From contig MNCI01022170.1 of the NCBI GenBank assembly GCA_015680685.1, forward strand, positions 142,591-206,590: a DNA stretch of 64,000 nucleotides. The letters run 5' to 3'. Shown here piece after piece: positions 10,251-21,559 of the stretch. The stretch's first letter is position 1; each line of letters starts with the position of its first letter. The notes under the pieces were generated by a model that searched no databases, was not told the DNA's origin, and saw only the letters and a program-made list of their open reading frames with translations. The DNA comes from Gnetum montanum (Eukaryota; Streptophyta; Gnetopsida; Gnetales; Gnetaceae). Made by a program: the position numbers and the translations under genes.

Positions 10251-11430
10251 GTGGTTACGTTGATTGGACGCATCCCCCACCTTGGTGGTTTTGATAGAGA
10301 GAGGATGGAAATGTCCTCATCCTCGAGGAGAATGTGATTTTGAAGAGAGGTCCCTATGGCTAATCTTCATTTTTCATTCATAATGTGACACTAGTGTCAT
10401 GTTCCCTAAGATGGCACATGTTTTCTATTATTGCGTTGAGATGAGATGAAGATTCGAACCACGTTTTGAGCAATGGTTCACAGTGGTTGAATTGCTGGGA
10501 CGCATCCTCCACCTTGATGGTTGGATAGAGAGAGGATGGAAATGTTTTGCCCCTTGGGAAAGAATGCAAATTTGAAGTGTTATCTACCATTGGTCTTTGT
10601 TTGGCATTCATAATGTGACAATAGTTGCATGTTCCTCAGGATGGCACATGTTCCCTCTTGTTGCATTGAGATGAGATTTGAACCACGTTTTGAGCATTGG
10701 TTCAAAGTGGTTGTGTTGCTGGGGCGCATCCCTTATCGTGATGCTTAAATAGAGAGAGGATGGAAATGCCCTTGCCCTCGAGGAGAATGCAATTTTGAAG
10801 AGGGGTCCCTATGGCCAATATTCGTTTGTCATTCATAATGTGACGATAGTTGCATGTTCCTAGGTATGACACATGTTCCATCTTGTTGCGTTGAGATAAG
10901 ATTTGAACCACATTCTAAGCATTGGTTTAAAGTGGTTGCATTGTTGGGATGCATCCCTCACCTTGATGCTTGAATAGAGAGAGGATGGAAATGTCATCGC
11001 CCTCGAGGAGAATGGGATTCTGAAGTGGTGCTTTCAGCCAATCTTCATTTGGCATTCATAATGTGATGATAGTTGCATGTTCCTTAGTACGACACATGTT
11101 CCATCTTGTTGCATTAAGATGAGATTGGAACCATGTTTTGAACGTTGTTTTACAGTGGTTGCATTGCTGGGATGCATCCCTCACTCTGATGGTTGGATAG
11201 CAAGGATGGAACTGTTTTGGCCCTTGTGGAGAATGCGATTTCAAAGGGGCGCCCACGGCTGACTTTTGTTTCACATATGTAATGTCGATGATGGTTGCAT
11301 GTACCCTTCGATAGCACATGGCTTATGTTGTGATGCGAACAACACCTTTGGCATTGATTCATATTTGGTTTTATGTTGTTGGGATGCGTCTCCTATTTTG
11401 CAGGATGCGATAGTGGTTGAGCACATGCAA
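10251..11430 (+). repeat. Tandem array of about 224-bp units (five copies plus a partial)
   Basis: The unit begins GTGGTTGCATTGCTGGGATG (consensus) and recurs at 10251, 10483, 10707, 10932, 11155 and, degraded, 11365; spacings are 232, 224, 225, 223 and 210. Each unit contains GATAGAGAGAGGATGGAAATG-like and GAGGAGAATGCGATTTTGAAG-like phrases, and a CATAATGTGA phrase before a poorly matched spacer. The units carry more CpG than the flanking DNA. No long frame runs through all copies, so it looks non-coding. Satellite-like arrays inside non-autonomous gypsy elements are known in plants; the function here is unknown. Confidence 0.88.
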
Positions 11431-11830
11431 ATGGCTGTGTCGATTTTGTGTGGTTGAGGTAGTAGAGCATCCTGACATCCCCACGGGGTAGTGTTAGGTG
11501 CATGTTTTCTTTTCTTGATCACAGATCTGACCACTCAGTAGCACATGGGTGGTAGATGCGAGTTCACATGCATGTGCCAGGGAATGAAGAGGACTCAAGT
11601 TCTCTTGTCCTTCATGCACGTTTGCATGGCTCGTTCTTCAGTGGGTGCCTCGAGGTGGCCTTTGTTGGTGTGGTGTGTGCTGCTTCCTATGTGAAACTTT
11701 GTTCTCACAAAGAAGCATTTTTGAGGAAGCACTCTCAAGTCTGGTTATCCTACCAGGGGATGTCAGAACCTGTAGGCATACCTCAATGTTGGGTGTTTGC
11801 GTGAATGATGGATGGTGCAGGTAGTAAGCT
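11431..11830 (+). other. B-specific sequence downstream of the tandem array
   Basis: It starts with the direct-repeat partner (11456-11490) of the sequence before the array, then about 340 bp of GC-richer DNA with no recognised family. ORFs here are short and conflict with one another. It has no counterpart in A or D. Confidence 0.45.
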
Positions 11831-12499
11831 ATGCACTTGTGCGATGCCCTTGACACTCACACGTCCATGGTCGAGAGCAAGGTTGTGTTTGTCACCTATT
11901 GTGCTATGAACTCATCAAAACTAACACAATTCCAATCTAAGGTAACAACTTTCCTTGTTAAAATGATGTCTCCTAATCATACAAAAAAGCCAACAACCAT
12001 TACCACTCCAACACAAGACATAAATGATGAACTTATCCTTGTGGAGAGATAAGAAAATCCATGCATCACTAATAGTAAAGGATGTAGTTGTGGGCTGAAA
12101 ATTCAAAATATTAACACACCCCACAAGAAAGTTCAGGAGTAAGTGTGTGAGCAAAAACTAATCTACTTAGTAGCCACTAAACCAGAAGACACGTAGTGGT
12201 TTGAAAATGAGAATATAAAATTATTTCAAAGATGCATAGAGGCAATTGATCTGCTTATTAGTTCTAGACTTAAGAAAATGGACCAAATAGAGGACTTAGA
12301 TGCATATATCTTACACTTTGATTATACATCGGAAAAGGATATTAAACATGGAGAGCCTGGAATTAAAATAGAAAATGAAGAAGAAGAAGAAAACATATCT
12401 AGATCCCCCAAAATGGAAGCACCTTCAAGTCTAGACGAAGATACACCTCTAAATGATCCAAAAGAGACTATTTCCAATGTTAGATGTGCTACCACATGA
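11831..12499 (+). pseudogene. Decayed ORF of unknown function in element B
   Basis: One frame runs from 11831 to the stop at 12497-12499, broken only by a TAA at 12050 and two later stops. About 220 codons. The first third is Thr/Lys/Gln-rich; the last third is strongly acidic (an NEEEEEN run near 12375-12400, then PSSLDEDTP). The clean frame outside three stops suggests past coding. I recognise no domain. It sits where the end of pol would be, but shows no RT, RNase H or integrase motif. Confidence 0.5.
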
Positions 12500-13215
12500 T
12501 TAATTAAATTAGTAACGGTGATAGATGGTAAACTAGTGGTGTTTAATTAGGGGATTGTGTGGTCAATCTTCCAAATGTGGGGCCATAAGATTAGTTGTGG
12601 GGGAGATGCTCCATCTTGGTTTAGGAACTAATAAGTATTTTTCACTTTTTTTAAAATTTTTTTTTATCATTTTCCTATTTCTTCTAAAATTTTCCGATTC
12701 TTCATATGTTTTTCATTTTTTTGATATTTTTAATTTCTTTATATTTTTCTCTTTTCTTGAGTCATTCTCTTTATGTTTTATGAATGTATTTTATGTTTTT
12801 GTCAATAATATTGCCAAGTTATGATGCAGAAGTCAATGCTATATGTTGGGTTTTTGTTGTATGCTATGAAGATCATTAAGTAAGTAATTGTATAAAGCTA
12901 TGAGGCTACCTCATCCATCCCTTTAGTTCTTTGAATAAAAGATCTTTTTCATGGAAATAATTTGGTTCTTCTTTCATGAAACTAAAATGAATCAATGATC
13001 ATTGTACCTTGAAGAAAGAGGGAACGACCAAGTGGGAATGGTTAAGGTGTGACCTCAAGGGGACTTGTTGGGTTTTCTTCTTATCTTCCTTCATGTGGTT
13101 TATGACTCCTCTTGGAATGTATCATCACTCCTCTGTTGACCAATAACAAGAAGCTAAAAGTCTTTGCATGGTGTGGTTCCTATTCAGCAAAAAAAAAAAG
13201 AAGAACAAAACAAGG

Positions 13216-13251
<36 letters not shown>

Positions 13252-14030
13252 GGAAGAGAGAGAAGAATGGGAATTAAAAACACATCCCTTAGACACAATA
13301 ACAAGCTACAAGCATTGGTTATGGGGCTAGAAAGACATGTTACCCATGCTTGAAGACACCCCTCTAACTAAGGCCCTTCCTTCCTTCTTCTCTTTATTTC
13401 TCTTTTTAGAGTGAAGACTATTCTTTGAGGTGGTTGTGGAATCATGGTGGTCGGTAGGAAGGAGCACATTAATGTGAGGTTACTGTTCATGGTATGAACT
13501 TGGTCTAAGCTTGGATGAATAGGTATGCTAATCATTTTAATTACATTTTTTACAAGAACCTATTGTGGACATGATCAAGTACCTTACATCTTGATCTCTA
13601 TAATCCCTTCTCATCCCATTATTCACCTCACTACTACATACGATTATTAACCTTTTGGTTTTATTTAGTATAGTGCAACATCCCAACCATGATAGTTGTT
13701 TGTTGTTTGGAACAAAGGCATGATCTACATTTAACTTCTCAGGTGTCCATGGACATCTATAGAAGTGGTTATGTAAGGGCATTATGGTAGGAGCTTGCTT
13801 TGGGGAGGACCCACTTGCATAGCTTTTATTGATCATGGCTTTGAACTAACCTTTACATCTTCTAGAACATCAGTGATGATTTTTCTAAATTTATGCATAA
13901 TTTTGGAACTACCTCTCATCCGTTTCATTAATTTCTCCTACTTTTCTATTTCCATATCCATTAATATTTCTTAGTCATCTTTTGAATTAGACCTTTAGTT
14001 TCAATTATTTAAAAATTTGTGTGCTTCCAA
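12500..14030 (+). other. Conserved non-coding block between coding region and 3' gene of B
   Basis: It begins with GTGGGGGAGATGCTCCATCTTGG (compare A near 22830), continues with a T-rich run (12630-12790), and includes TCTTTGCATGGTGTGG (13162) and AAGACATGTTACCCATGCTTGAAG-like sequence near 13340. The same order occurs in A (22820-24300) and in D on the minus strand (54260-53000). Conservation in three elements of different age suggests a leader or RNA-level function, but no structure is evident to me. A GA microsatellite lies inside. Confidence 0.6.
13215..13265 (+). repeat. GA microsatellite
   Basis: An uninterrupted (GA)n run followed by interrupted GGGAGAGA and GGAAGAGAGA copies, just after an A11 run. 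The corresponding site in A is a poly-A tract (23512-23555). Confidence 0.9.
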
Positions 14031-14630
14031 AGTTACGCTTATTAGTCATGGGGGCTAGGGATGTTTGCTTTGAAAGTTTTCAAACATCCTATTTTTGAAT
14101 ATCATGGTAACTAATAGTAATTGATCAAAATAATGTAAACTTAATGATTTTAGTTACCTCATAGCCTTGGGCATAGTATGTTGTCATCACTTTGTGCTTA
14201 AACGAAAACTACGGGATCAGAAAAGGATTAATTATTAAGGAAAATTTACCAAAACTAATGTTGATCCTTTGGTGACTATAGGTGATGCTAAAAGAAATGC
14301 CTACGGGAGAAGGTCTTTTGCTAGGTATGAAAACGAAGCTAAGAGGGGGACAATAGAGGATATCCCATGGATAAATTGTAGCACATACAAGATAGCAGCT
14401 CAAGCATCACATGTTTGCTAGATCCATGGGATGATGAGAAGAAATTTTAGTTCATCCATCAAGAATGTTCTAAATAACTAGAGAAGCATCAACATAATAA
14501 TCAAGGTTGGAAGTCTGCCACTGCTAGTGGCAACAAGAAGAATAATCTTCAATGACTTTTTGAAGACCTTTGCAAATTTTTTAATCTTCAATGTCTATCC
14601 AATCTTTTAGTCATTTTGTCATTTTGTAAT
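14030..14630 (+). pseudogene. Remnant of the 3' gene of element B with a different short ORF
   Basis: 14035-14065 (TTAGTCATGGGGGCTAGGGA) matches the leader just after the splice donor in A (24653) and D (52491), but the donor GTAAGC has become GTTACGC. The sequence after it does not match the large ORF of A and D. A short frame around 14250-14420 reads VTIGDAKRNAYGRRSFARYE, then a frameshift and a Lys/Asn-rich tail ending near 14545. I recognise no family. It may be a replaced or heavily shortened version of the 3' gene. Confidence 0.4.
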
Positions 14631-14783
14631 GTATCCAGTTGGAAGAAAATTTTTTAATGTAGCACTCAGAGTTAGTCAGTAGTTAGCATCAGTCAATAAT
14701 TCCATCATTCTCAATTTTTTGCAAAGAAAGCTTGGTCCTATCCTATTAGCTTGAGGATGAGTTTTTATTTAGTCATGGGGTTA

Positions 14784-15614
14784 TGATGAAGCATCAGTTG
14801 GTTGTGTTGATGCAGCCTCTTCAACACAATTGCTTTGACGTAGCTACTTCAATGTAACTACCTTGACATAGCTACTCTAATGTAGTTGCTTTAAAGCAAT
14901 CATGTTAAGGTAGCTACAGTGACGAGGCCTTGTCAATGTAACCCCATCAATGTAAATGATGTATTGATGAGGCCCAATTGACACATGCAATGATGCATTG
15001 ACGAGGCCCCATTAATGCAACGTCTATTTTCACCTATAAATACATGTGCTCCCACTGTGTATTGGCATTTTTTGGTTAATAAAGTAGCTGAACTCTTGCA
15101 GTTTTATTTTGTAGTCTTAGAGAATAATTAATGAGTGCCTGTAGTGTGTATCTGAGTGAGTTGTATGATGTATTATTCAAGTGGCAATGTACCTAGACAC
15201 ATTTCATGAACATCAATAAGATTGAGATTGATTCTTATTCATTGCAACACTTTGACTTAGATTAAATTCACTTTCCATGTAATTTATGTTTCATGTACTT
15301 AGTTAAGATTTACATTTCCATGCATGTTAATGAATTGGCAGAATGAGCATGACTAGTTTTGAGCGTAAACACATATTTGCTTGGTAATCCTAGTAGCATT
15401 ATTGCTTGGTTCACCTAGTAGCATAGCGCTTGGTAATCCCTGCAATGGATACAATGGTTCAGGACATGTATCATAAGTTAGAAATGGACACTCATTGCCC
15501 ATAGGCTAGCTTAGACTTTATCTTTATGTTGTTAATTAGATTAAGCAATTAATCTATCTATTATTGTTAGTAGTAGCATAAGGCTAAAATAACATCAAGA
15601 ATCATATGCCTTTC
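14784..15614 (+). mobile_element. 3' LTR of element B, first part
   Basis: Starts TGATGAAGCATCAGTTGG after a purine tract (TCATGGGGTTA). It follows the B 5' LTR, including palindromic U3 and TATAAATA at 15035-15042, until ATCATATGC at 15601-15609. There it is interrupted by element A and resumes at 29054. The last five bases (CTTTC) are the left duplication of A. Confidence 0.88.
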
Positions 15615-16306
15615 TGATGAAGCATCAATAAGCCATGTCGACGGGCCCATCTTGATGTAGCCTCATCAATGGGCTCTCATTGATGAGGCCCTATTTTTGT
15701 GGTGTTACCCTGTTGATGGGGTTGTGTTAACGTAGCGTTTGCTACGTTGATGGGGTCTCGTCAATGCAACCTTAGAGCAAAAACTATAAATAAGAGCTCC
15801 CAACCATGTTTATGGACATCAAATTTATAGTAGTAGTTAAACTCTTGCTGTTTTTACATTTGAAAGTTAGAATATTTCTCTTGAGTGTCTGTAGAAAGAG
15901 TCATTGAGTGTATGGATCTTTATTTGAGCATTGTTATACCTGAGCATGATAGTGTATACGACAATAAAGACGAGCTTCTTAATAAACCTTGTAGCATTTT
16001 GCATGGTTTAGATATTTATTTATACATTTAATGCTTCCACTTATTTATTTAATGTTCTCTAGTAATTAAGCTAATTAAGTAAGATAAGTTAGATAGATTA
16101 AATACATAAGTACGATTGCTTTAAGCATAACACGTATTCACTTGGTAATCCCAGCAGTGTTATTGCTTGGTATGCCTAGTAGTGTAGCGCTTAGTAACCC
16201 AACAGTGGATATGTGGGTTCAGGATGTGAACGGAAAGCGGGAATAGATGCCTATGTTGGATTAGTTAGAGACCAATTATTTAGTTAATTTAGATTAGTCA
16301 TTAAAT

Positions 16307-16340
<34 letters not shown>

Positions 16341-16576
16341 AAGCATCCAAAAACATAAAACGTAAAATGATAAAAATAATATGCTTTGATTACTCTTAAC
16401 CATACCATTATGCTTCACAAGTGTAATTGGGAAGATAACGAATGACCTTAGGGTAGGGTTCACTTCCTAGAAGACTAATGTATTGGAAACTATAAAGTCC
16501 ACAGAATTCGACCGAATCGTGCATGAACACTTTATGATTCATATGGTTGGGTATAGGGGTACCTTGCCACTCATCA
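15615..16576 (+). mobile_element. 5' LTR of element A
   Basis: TGATGAAGCATCAATAAGCC to TTGCCACTCATCA, 962 bp. U3 contains GATGAGGCCCTATTTT-like palindromic phrases; TATAAATA at 15785-15792. A (CT)n microsatellite lies at about 16308-16339. Confidence 0.9.
16308..16339 (+). repeat. CT microsatellite in the A 5' LTR
   Basis: A pure CT run at the place where the A 3' LTR has a compound TA/TC run (28762-28814). The difference arose after insertion. Confidence 0.9.
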
Positions 16577-16577
16577 T

Positions 16578-16595
16578 TGGCATCATTTCCAGGGC
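16578..16595 (+). promoter_or_regulatory. Degraded tRNA-Asp primer-binding site of A
   Basis: TGGCATCATTTCCAGGGC, one base after the LTR end, matches 12 of 18 bases of the intact site at 667-684. Confidence 0.75.
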
Positions 16596-16725
16596 TTTGT
16601 TTGTTGAAATGTGCACTATCTAGGATCAATGAATATTATTAATATCATTGAACAAAATCAAGATCAACATCACTCTCACATGACATATAACTACTAAGCA
16701 CACTAATAATTTTAATTGTTGCAAA

Positions 16726-18510
16726 ATGTCTTCTTCTAACAGGTGTGAAGATGTTAAACCACTGATTCCATAAGAGTGCAAAGTGGTATATACTCATCCA
16801 GATGAGTATGTATCAAACTTCACCTTCATCCTACATCAAGATGAACAGCTGCGATGACGTGATATGGAGGGCAACATTGTATTACCTCTTGATTGATCTA
16901 TGCTTGGGATGCTATTTCAAACCCTTAAAAAGTTGGGCATCTTGGATCTTCATGAGGAATATGTTGTGAATGATCATGACACTGGGGACTACCATCCCAC
17001 TAAAATACAATGCAAGCAAGATCGATACTAGGCGAAGCACCATGAGTTTATGAAGGGGAAACATTTCACTATTCCCTTGTTCCTCCTAAATCAAGATGAC
17101 ATTGAGGATCCTCCCTTTGAAAGTTCTCAACATGAAGATTCTCCACCCCTTGTTTTTGGTAATGAGGATGTGACCCTGAACTTGCAATCCACTATTCATA
17201 AACTAGGTTTAGGAAAAAGTGATAGTTAAGGTAGGGACTTGTGTAAACATCATAATGGAAAAGGATCTAAGAATGGTGGTCATAATTAACGAATAGGTGG
17301 TGGTGGTCCACTTTCCTCTCCATCCTCTTCATTTGATTCTAAAAATTCCTCTTCATCTTTTGGTTCTTATAAAAGCTACCATTGAAATAATCATAATGAA
17401 GGTGATCAAGAAGACAACAGAGACCATCAAGGCCATTAAGAACACAGAGGTGATATAAATCATCATCGATGTCATCAACATAATCATGATGATGAACCTC
17501 TATTGGTGACTCAAAGCATGCTCAACATTGTAGAGGTAGTAAAGATCCCAACTAGGCATATGAAAGATAGCTAGATCAAGTGCTTAGACATGAATAATAC
17601 CCCACAATTTGAGGGGGGATATAATTCTAATTTGCATAATCATCTACAAGCTTTCCATGATGCTTGTGCCTTATAGAACATTGAAAATGACTAGTAGAAA
17701 ATCAAGCTTTTTCCCAAGATACTCATTAAGGAAGCTAAGAGCTATTCTAGTCCTTGGAACCAGAATCCATTTGTTGACAGAGTACCATGCTAGAGCTATT
17801 TAATGACAAATACTAGATGTGTTCTAGAGTGTCTAATCTAAGAAGGCAAATACAAGGCTTAAAATAAGGAACACATGAACCCTTGGATGCTGCCATTGGT
17901 AGATATTATTCACTTTTACATTGATGCCCTGGCCATGGTTATTCTAAAAGGGAATAACTCCACCACATCATAGAAGAACTCTTGGGTTTTATGCCCAAGG
18001 GAGACTATCTAAATTAAGAGCTCATTAGATCCAAAGGCTTATAGAGTAGGTAGTAAAAGAAGAAGATGAGTTGCAAAAAAGGGAAAATGTAGAAGAGCAT
18101 AATAGGGATCCTTCCATTAGGAAATAGGAGGTCTGATTTTGTGACAAGGAGGAGTCACCACTCAATGAAGTGGTGAATAGGAAAACCTTGCCCATCCAAA
18201 AATATATTTTTAATATTTTGGCAAAGGTTGATAAATTATGAGACTCTTTGGATGAAAAATTCCAAATTGCTATGAAGATTGCTGAAGAATCCAAAGAGCA
18301 AAATATTGATCATAACTACAGGAGGTGAAAAGAAGTTGAATGTGCCTACTAGAAAGGAAAGGGCAAAGCTGTTGCAGTAGAGGAAGTTGTGGAGACAAAA
18401 TCTGAAGATGATACTAGTTGTGAAATTTATCAATATGAACATCCAAGGGGGTGTTGCCCTATGGTGTCACAATTACAAGAGTCTAGGGTGTATGCATTGA
18501 ATCCTTGACT
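16726..18510 (+). pseudogene. gag: Gag pseudogene of element A
   Basis: The start is ATG at 16726 (MSSSN...), aligned with ATG 541 of the left-edge copy. N-terminal blocks: YTHPDEYV, FILHQDEQLR, EGNIVLP, DHDTGDYHPT. A Ser/Gly/His/Asp-rich linker follows (17290-17500). The Retrotrans_gag core (about 17510-17990) shows LLVTQSMLNIVEVVKIPTR, FHDACAL and YYSLLHCPGHGYSK-like sequence. A zinc knuckle lies at 18419-18457 (CEIYQYEHPRGCC) with its second Cys changed to Tyr. Many stops, mostly TAG; at 17572-17574 TAG replaces the Trp that D keeps (59455-59453). Confidence 0.82.
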
Positions 18511-19189
18511 AGCACATAGGTAAACACCTAGATGATTACGTTATCCTCAAGGAAATCTAAGGCAATTCCATTAGTAACAATAAGCTTATTACCCAAGTGG
18601 AGCTCCATCACAACCATATGAACAATACCAATAGTGGCACCAACCACAATCATGGGAAATTCCATTGCCAAGGTAGCAATATTCTTATAGGCAATTAGAT
18701 CCATATTGGTACTATGTTTAGCAACCCATCTCTTTAAGAAGCTCTGCAAGCCATGCCTTATTTCAACATTACTATTATCCTCTGGAGTACCATTCAATAC
18801 ATTTACCATCTATTCAAGGGGAGAACCCATACCCATACCACTCTTTGCATTTGTTTGTACACATCCCCTTGCCCTTAACCCAGTTACCTCCTCCTCCATC
18901 CATGTAGGGAGAAATTCCTCCACAACCATAGCAATGAAATGCTATGAGGATAATACATTCACAATTGGGTTTTTGGTTGAGTGGTTCAGATAACTGATTT
19001 AGGAAATGACCCTTTTTTTGATCCAATAGTCCTTCCAAACCCTCAGAATCTAATGTGGCTAGTCATCCTACATCTCCAACATCCTCATCTTCTACATCAA
19101 ACATCTTCAAGTGTCCTTCAAACCAAACGCTACCTTGGATTTGTACTGTGATGTTAATTCAAGCTATTTCTAATTAGATTAAGGCTGGC

Positions 19190-19600
19190 AATCTTTCCAT
19201 GAAAATATCTAACCTAGGAAGTCCTCTCATTTACCTACAGATTGCTGGACATGAGCCATGCAAGGCTCTTCTTGATTTTGGTTCCAATGTCAATCTCATC
19301 TCTCATGATATGTACAAGGCCTAGAACCTACCACCTCTTAAGAAAAGCAACATCTATTTAGAATTGGAAAATCAATCAATTACTATTCCTTTGAGATTAG
19401 TGGAGGACATTGTGACCATAGTTAGTGGGTGATCCTATCTTGTTGATTTTCTGGTGATCAGGGTTGAAAACTGTAAAGGTGACTTTCCCATCATTATGGG
19501 AAGGGCTTGGTTAAGCATAGTCAATGCATGTATGGGCATAAGAGACCTCTCTTTGGAAATCTCCAAGGAAAATAAATTTGGAAAGTTAGAGAAGAAGCAT
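19190..19600 (+). pseudogene. Aspartic protease pseudogene of element A
   Basis: The retropepsin core is readable: AGHEPCKALLDFGSNVNLIS near 19244-19305, where DFG replaces the catalytic DSG, and then DFPIIMGRAWLS near 19480-19515, the usual flap and end motif (I-[IL]-G-R-x-[FW]-L). In gypsy elements this enzyme cuts the Gag-Pol polyprotein. It lies between the zinc knuckle linker and RT, as expected. The lost Ser and flanking stops mean it is dead. Confidence 0.78.
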
Positions 19601-20159
19601 ATTTCATGCATCACGTACAGTGATAATGAATGCAATTGCATGCAAAAGATTTGGTCCATCAAAAGTACATACATCAAAGCATGCAATCAGTGTTTACAAG
19701 AAATAAATATTCAAAGGTGTTTGTTTGTAGCAGCCAAAAAATAAGAGCGCACCCAGTGGTTGATAGTTGACTTAGATAGTAGCACATTATACATGGAACC
19801 AACTGAGAGCCTAACATGTGCTTATGTTGAAAGCATTTATGAACTTGAGCAAGTTCATCATCAACTTTCTAATGATGAAGATGATGATACCTATTAGGGA
19901 GAGTTGGAAATCCCTAATAACTTCAAATAGAAGCCCCTGGAGCTGAAAATTCTATGAGCTGGCATGGAATATGCATTTTTAAGCAATGGTAAATTGGTCA
20001 TAATCAATGCAAAACTTGCTACTAAACAAAAAGAAAATCTATTAAAGGTGGTTAACAAATGGCCAAAAACCTTTGCTTGGTCATATCTTGAATTAATAAG
20101 AATCGATCCATGGATATGCCAACATCACATTTACATCAACCTAGCAATGAAGCTAAGAA

Positions 20160-20990
20160 GGTAGTCGTAGAGGTGGCTAAACCCCAAATTGAAGCATATC
20201 ATCAAGAAGGAAATAGAGTAACTTCCTAAGGTAGGGTTCATCTATCCCATCGCAGATAGTGAGTGGGTTAGCCCACTCGTAATTGTGCCAAAGAAAGATG
20301 GCAAGTGGCAGGTTTGTATTAACTTCAGGTTGTTGAGTATGACAACATTTAAAGATCATTTTCCATTGCCATTTGTGGATCAAGTGTTGGACACAATATC
20401 CAGACATTGCTATTATAACTTCTTGGATGGTTATAGTGGCTATAACCAAATCCAAATTGCACTAGAAGATCAGGCCAAGACAACATTCACAAGTCCTTGG
20501 GGGACTTTTGCATATTGTAAGATGCCATTTGGTTTGTGCAATTCCCTTGCAACATTTCAATGCTTGGTCCTTAGTATTTTCCAATAGCAAATCAATAGTT
20601 GTGTGGAAGTATTCATGGATGACTTCTCCACCTATGGAGCTATGTTTGAGTAAGCCTTGGATTGCCTTGAGTAAGTAGTGAAAAGATGTGTGGAAAAAAA
20701 TTTGTGACTCAACTAGCAAAAAAGTCACCTCATGGTCCAAGAAGGCATTATGTTGGGGCACCAAATTTCACAAGAAGGGATTGAGGTAGATCTTGAAAGA
20801 TAAGGGTCATCCAAGGAATTACACAACAACTAGAAATAGTCAAAGATGTAAAATCATTCCTTGGACATACTATCTACTACTAGTAATTCATAGAGAGTTT
20901 CTATAAGATCACGAAGTCATTGGTCAAGCTGACAAAGAAAGATGCTCTATTCATCTAGACTAGGGAATGTAAACATGCATTCCAATAGTT
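20160..20990 (+). pseudogene. Reverse transcriptase pseudogene of element A
   Basis: Ty3-type RT motifs occur in order: E.A..I.EGFIYPI..SEWVSP-like sequence near 20210-20280, VPKKDGKWQVCINFR (20286-20330), HFPLPFVDQVLD, FLDGYSGYNQI (20419-20452), SPWGTFAYCKMPFGLCN (20498-20545) and catalytic FMDD (20612-20623), a variant of YxDD common in gypsy elements. Downstream, the thumb/connection is broken by stops and frameshifts. The longest clean stretch is 100 codons (20285-20587). Confidence 0.88.
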
Positions 20991-21420
20991 GAAGGAAAAA
21001 ATAGTAGAAACTCCAATTCTACAGGCATTAGACTGGTCTAGACCATTTCACATAATGATAGATGCATCTAAGTATGCTTTGCCAGCTATGCTTATGCAGT
21101 TGGATGATAAAAACGTCCATATTATATCCACTGCATGAGTCAAATCATTGTGGGTGCATAGTTGAATTACAGCACAAGTGAAAAATAACTAATGACAGTG
21201 GTGTATGCTCTTGACAAGTTCAGGTACTATGTGCTTGGCTATAAAGTATTTGTGCACACAGACCATAGTGCCATCTACTTCTTGCTGAATAAACTGATGT
21301 GAGCCCTTGTATCATACAGTGGCTTGTGATCTTGTAGGAATTCAACCTCAAAATGGTAGATTAAAAAAGAATCAAGAATATGGTTGTTGGCCACCTCTCT
21401 TGATTAAGATGGGATAACAA
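20991..21420 (+). pseudogene. RNase H pseudogene of element A
   Basis: The tether/RNase H region is read from PFHIMIDASKYALPAMLMQL near 21045-21105, through a VYALDKFRYYVLGYKVF block near 21200-21255 and HTDHSAIYFLLNK near 21255-21295. D (56000-55680) carries the same blocks in better condition. Three frames are needed to follow it, so several indels have occurred. It would degrade the RNA of the RNA-DNA hybrid. Confidence 0.75.
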
Positions 21421-21559
21421 AGAGGAGGAGAGCCCACTCTTTGATTAGTTTCCAGATGAACTGCTCTTTACAGGAGTAATAAATGACCAAGTGCCTACAG
21501 AAACAAAATGGTACAATGACATCCTCACTTACCTTCTCACTTAGGAGATGCCACAGGAT

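Noticed and set aside
10378-11856. Several overlapping minus and plus ORFs with repeated peptides such as CNYRHIM and CNHHRHY
   Set aside because: They arise from the tandem array read in frame; overlapping frames on both strands and unit-to-unit stops argue against coding.
13112-13353. Arg/Glu-rich proteins in two frames
   Set aside because: Translations of the GA microsatellite.
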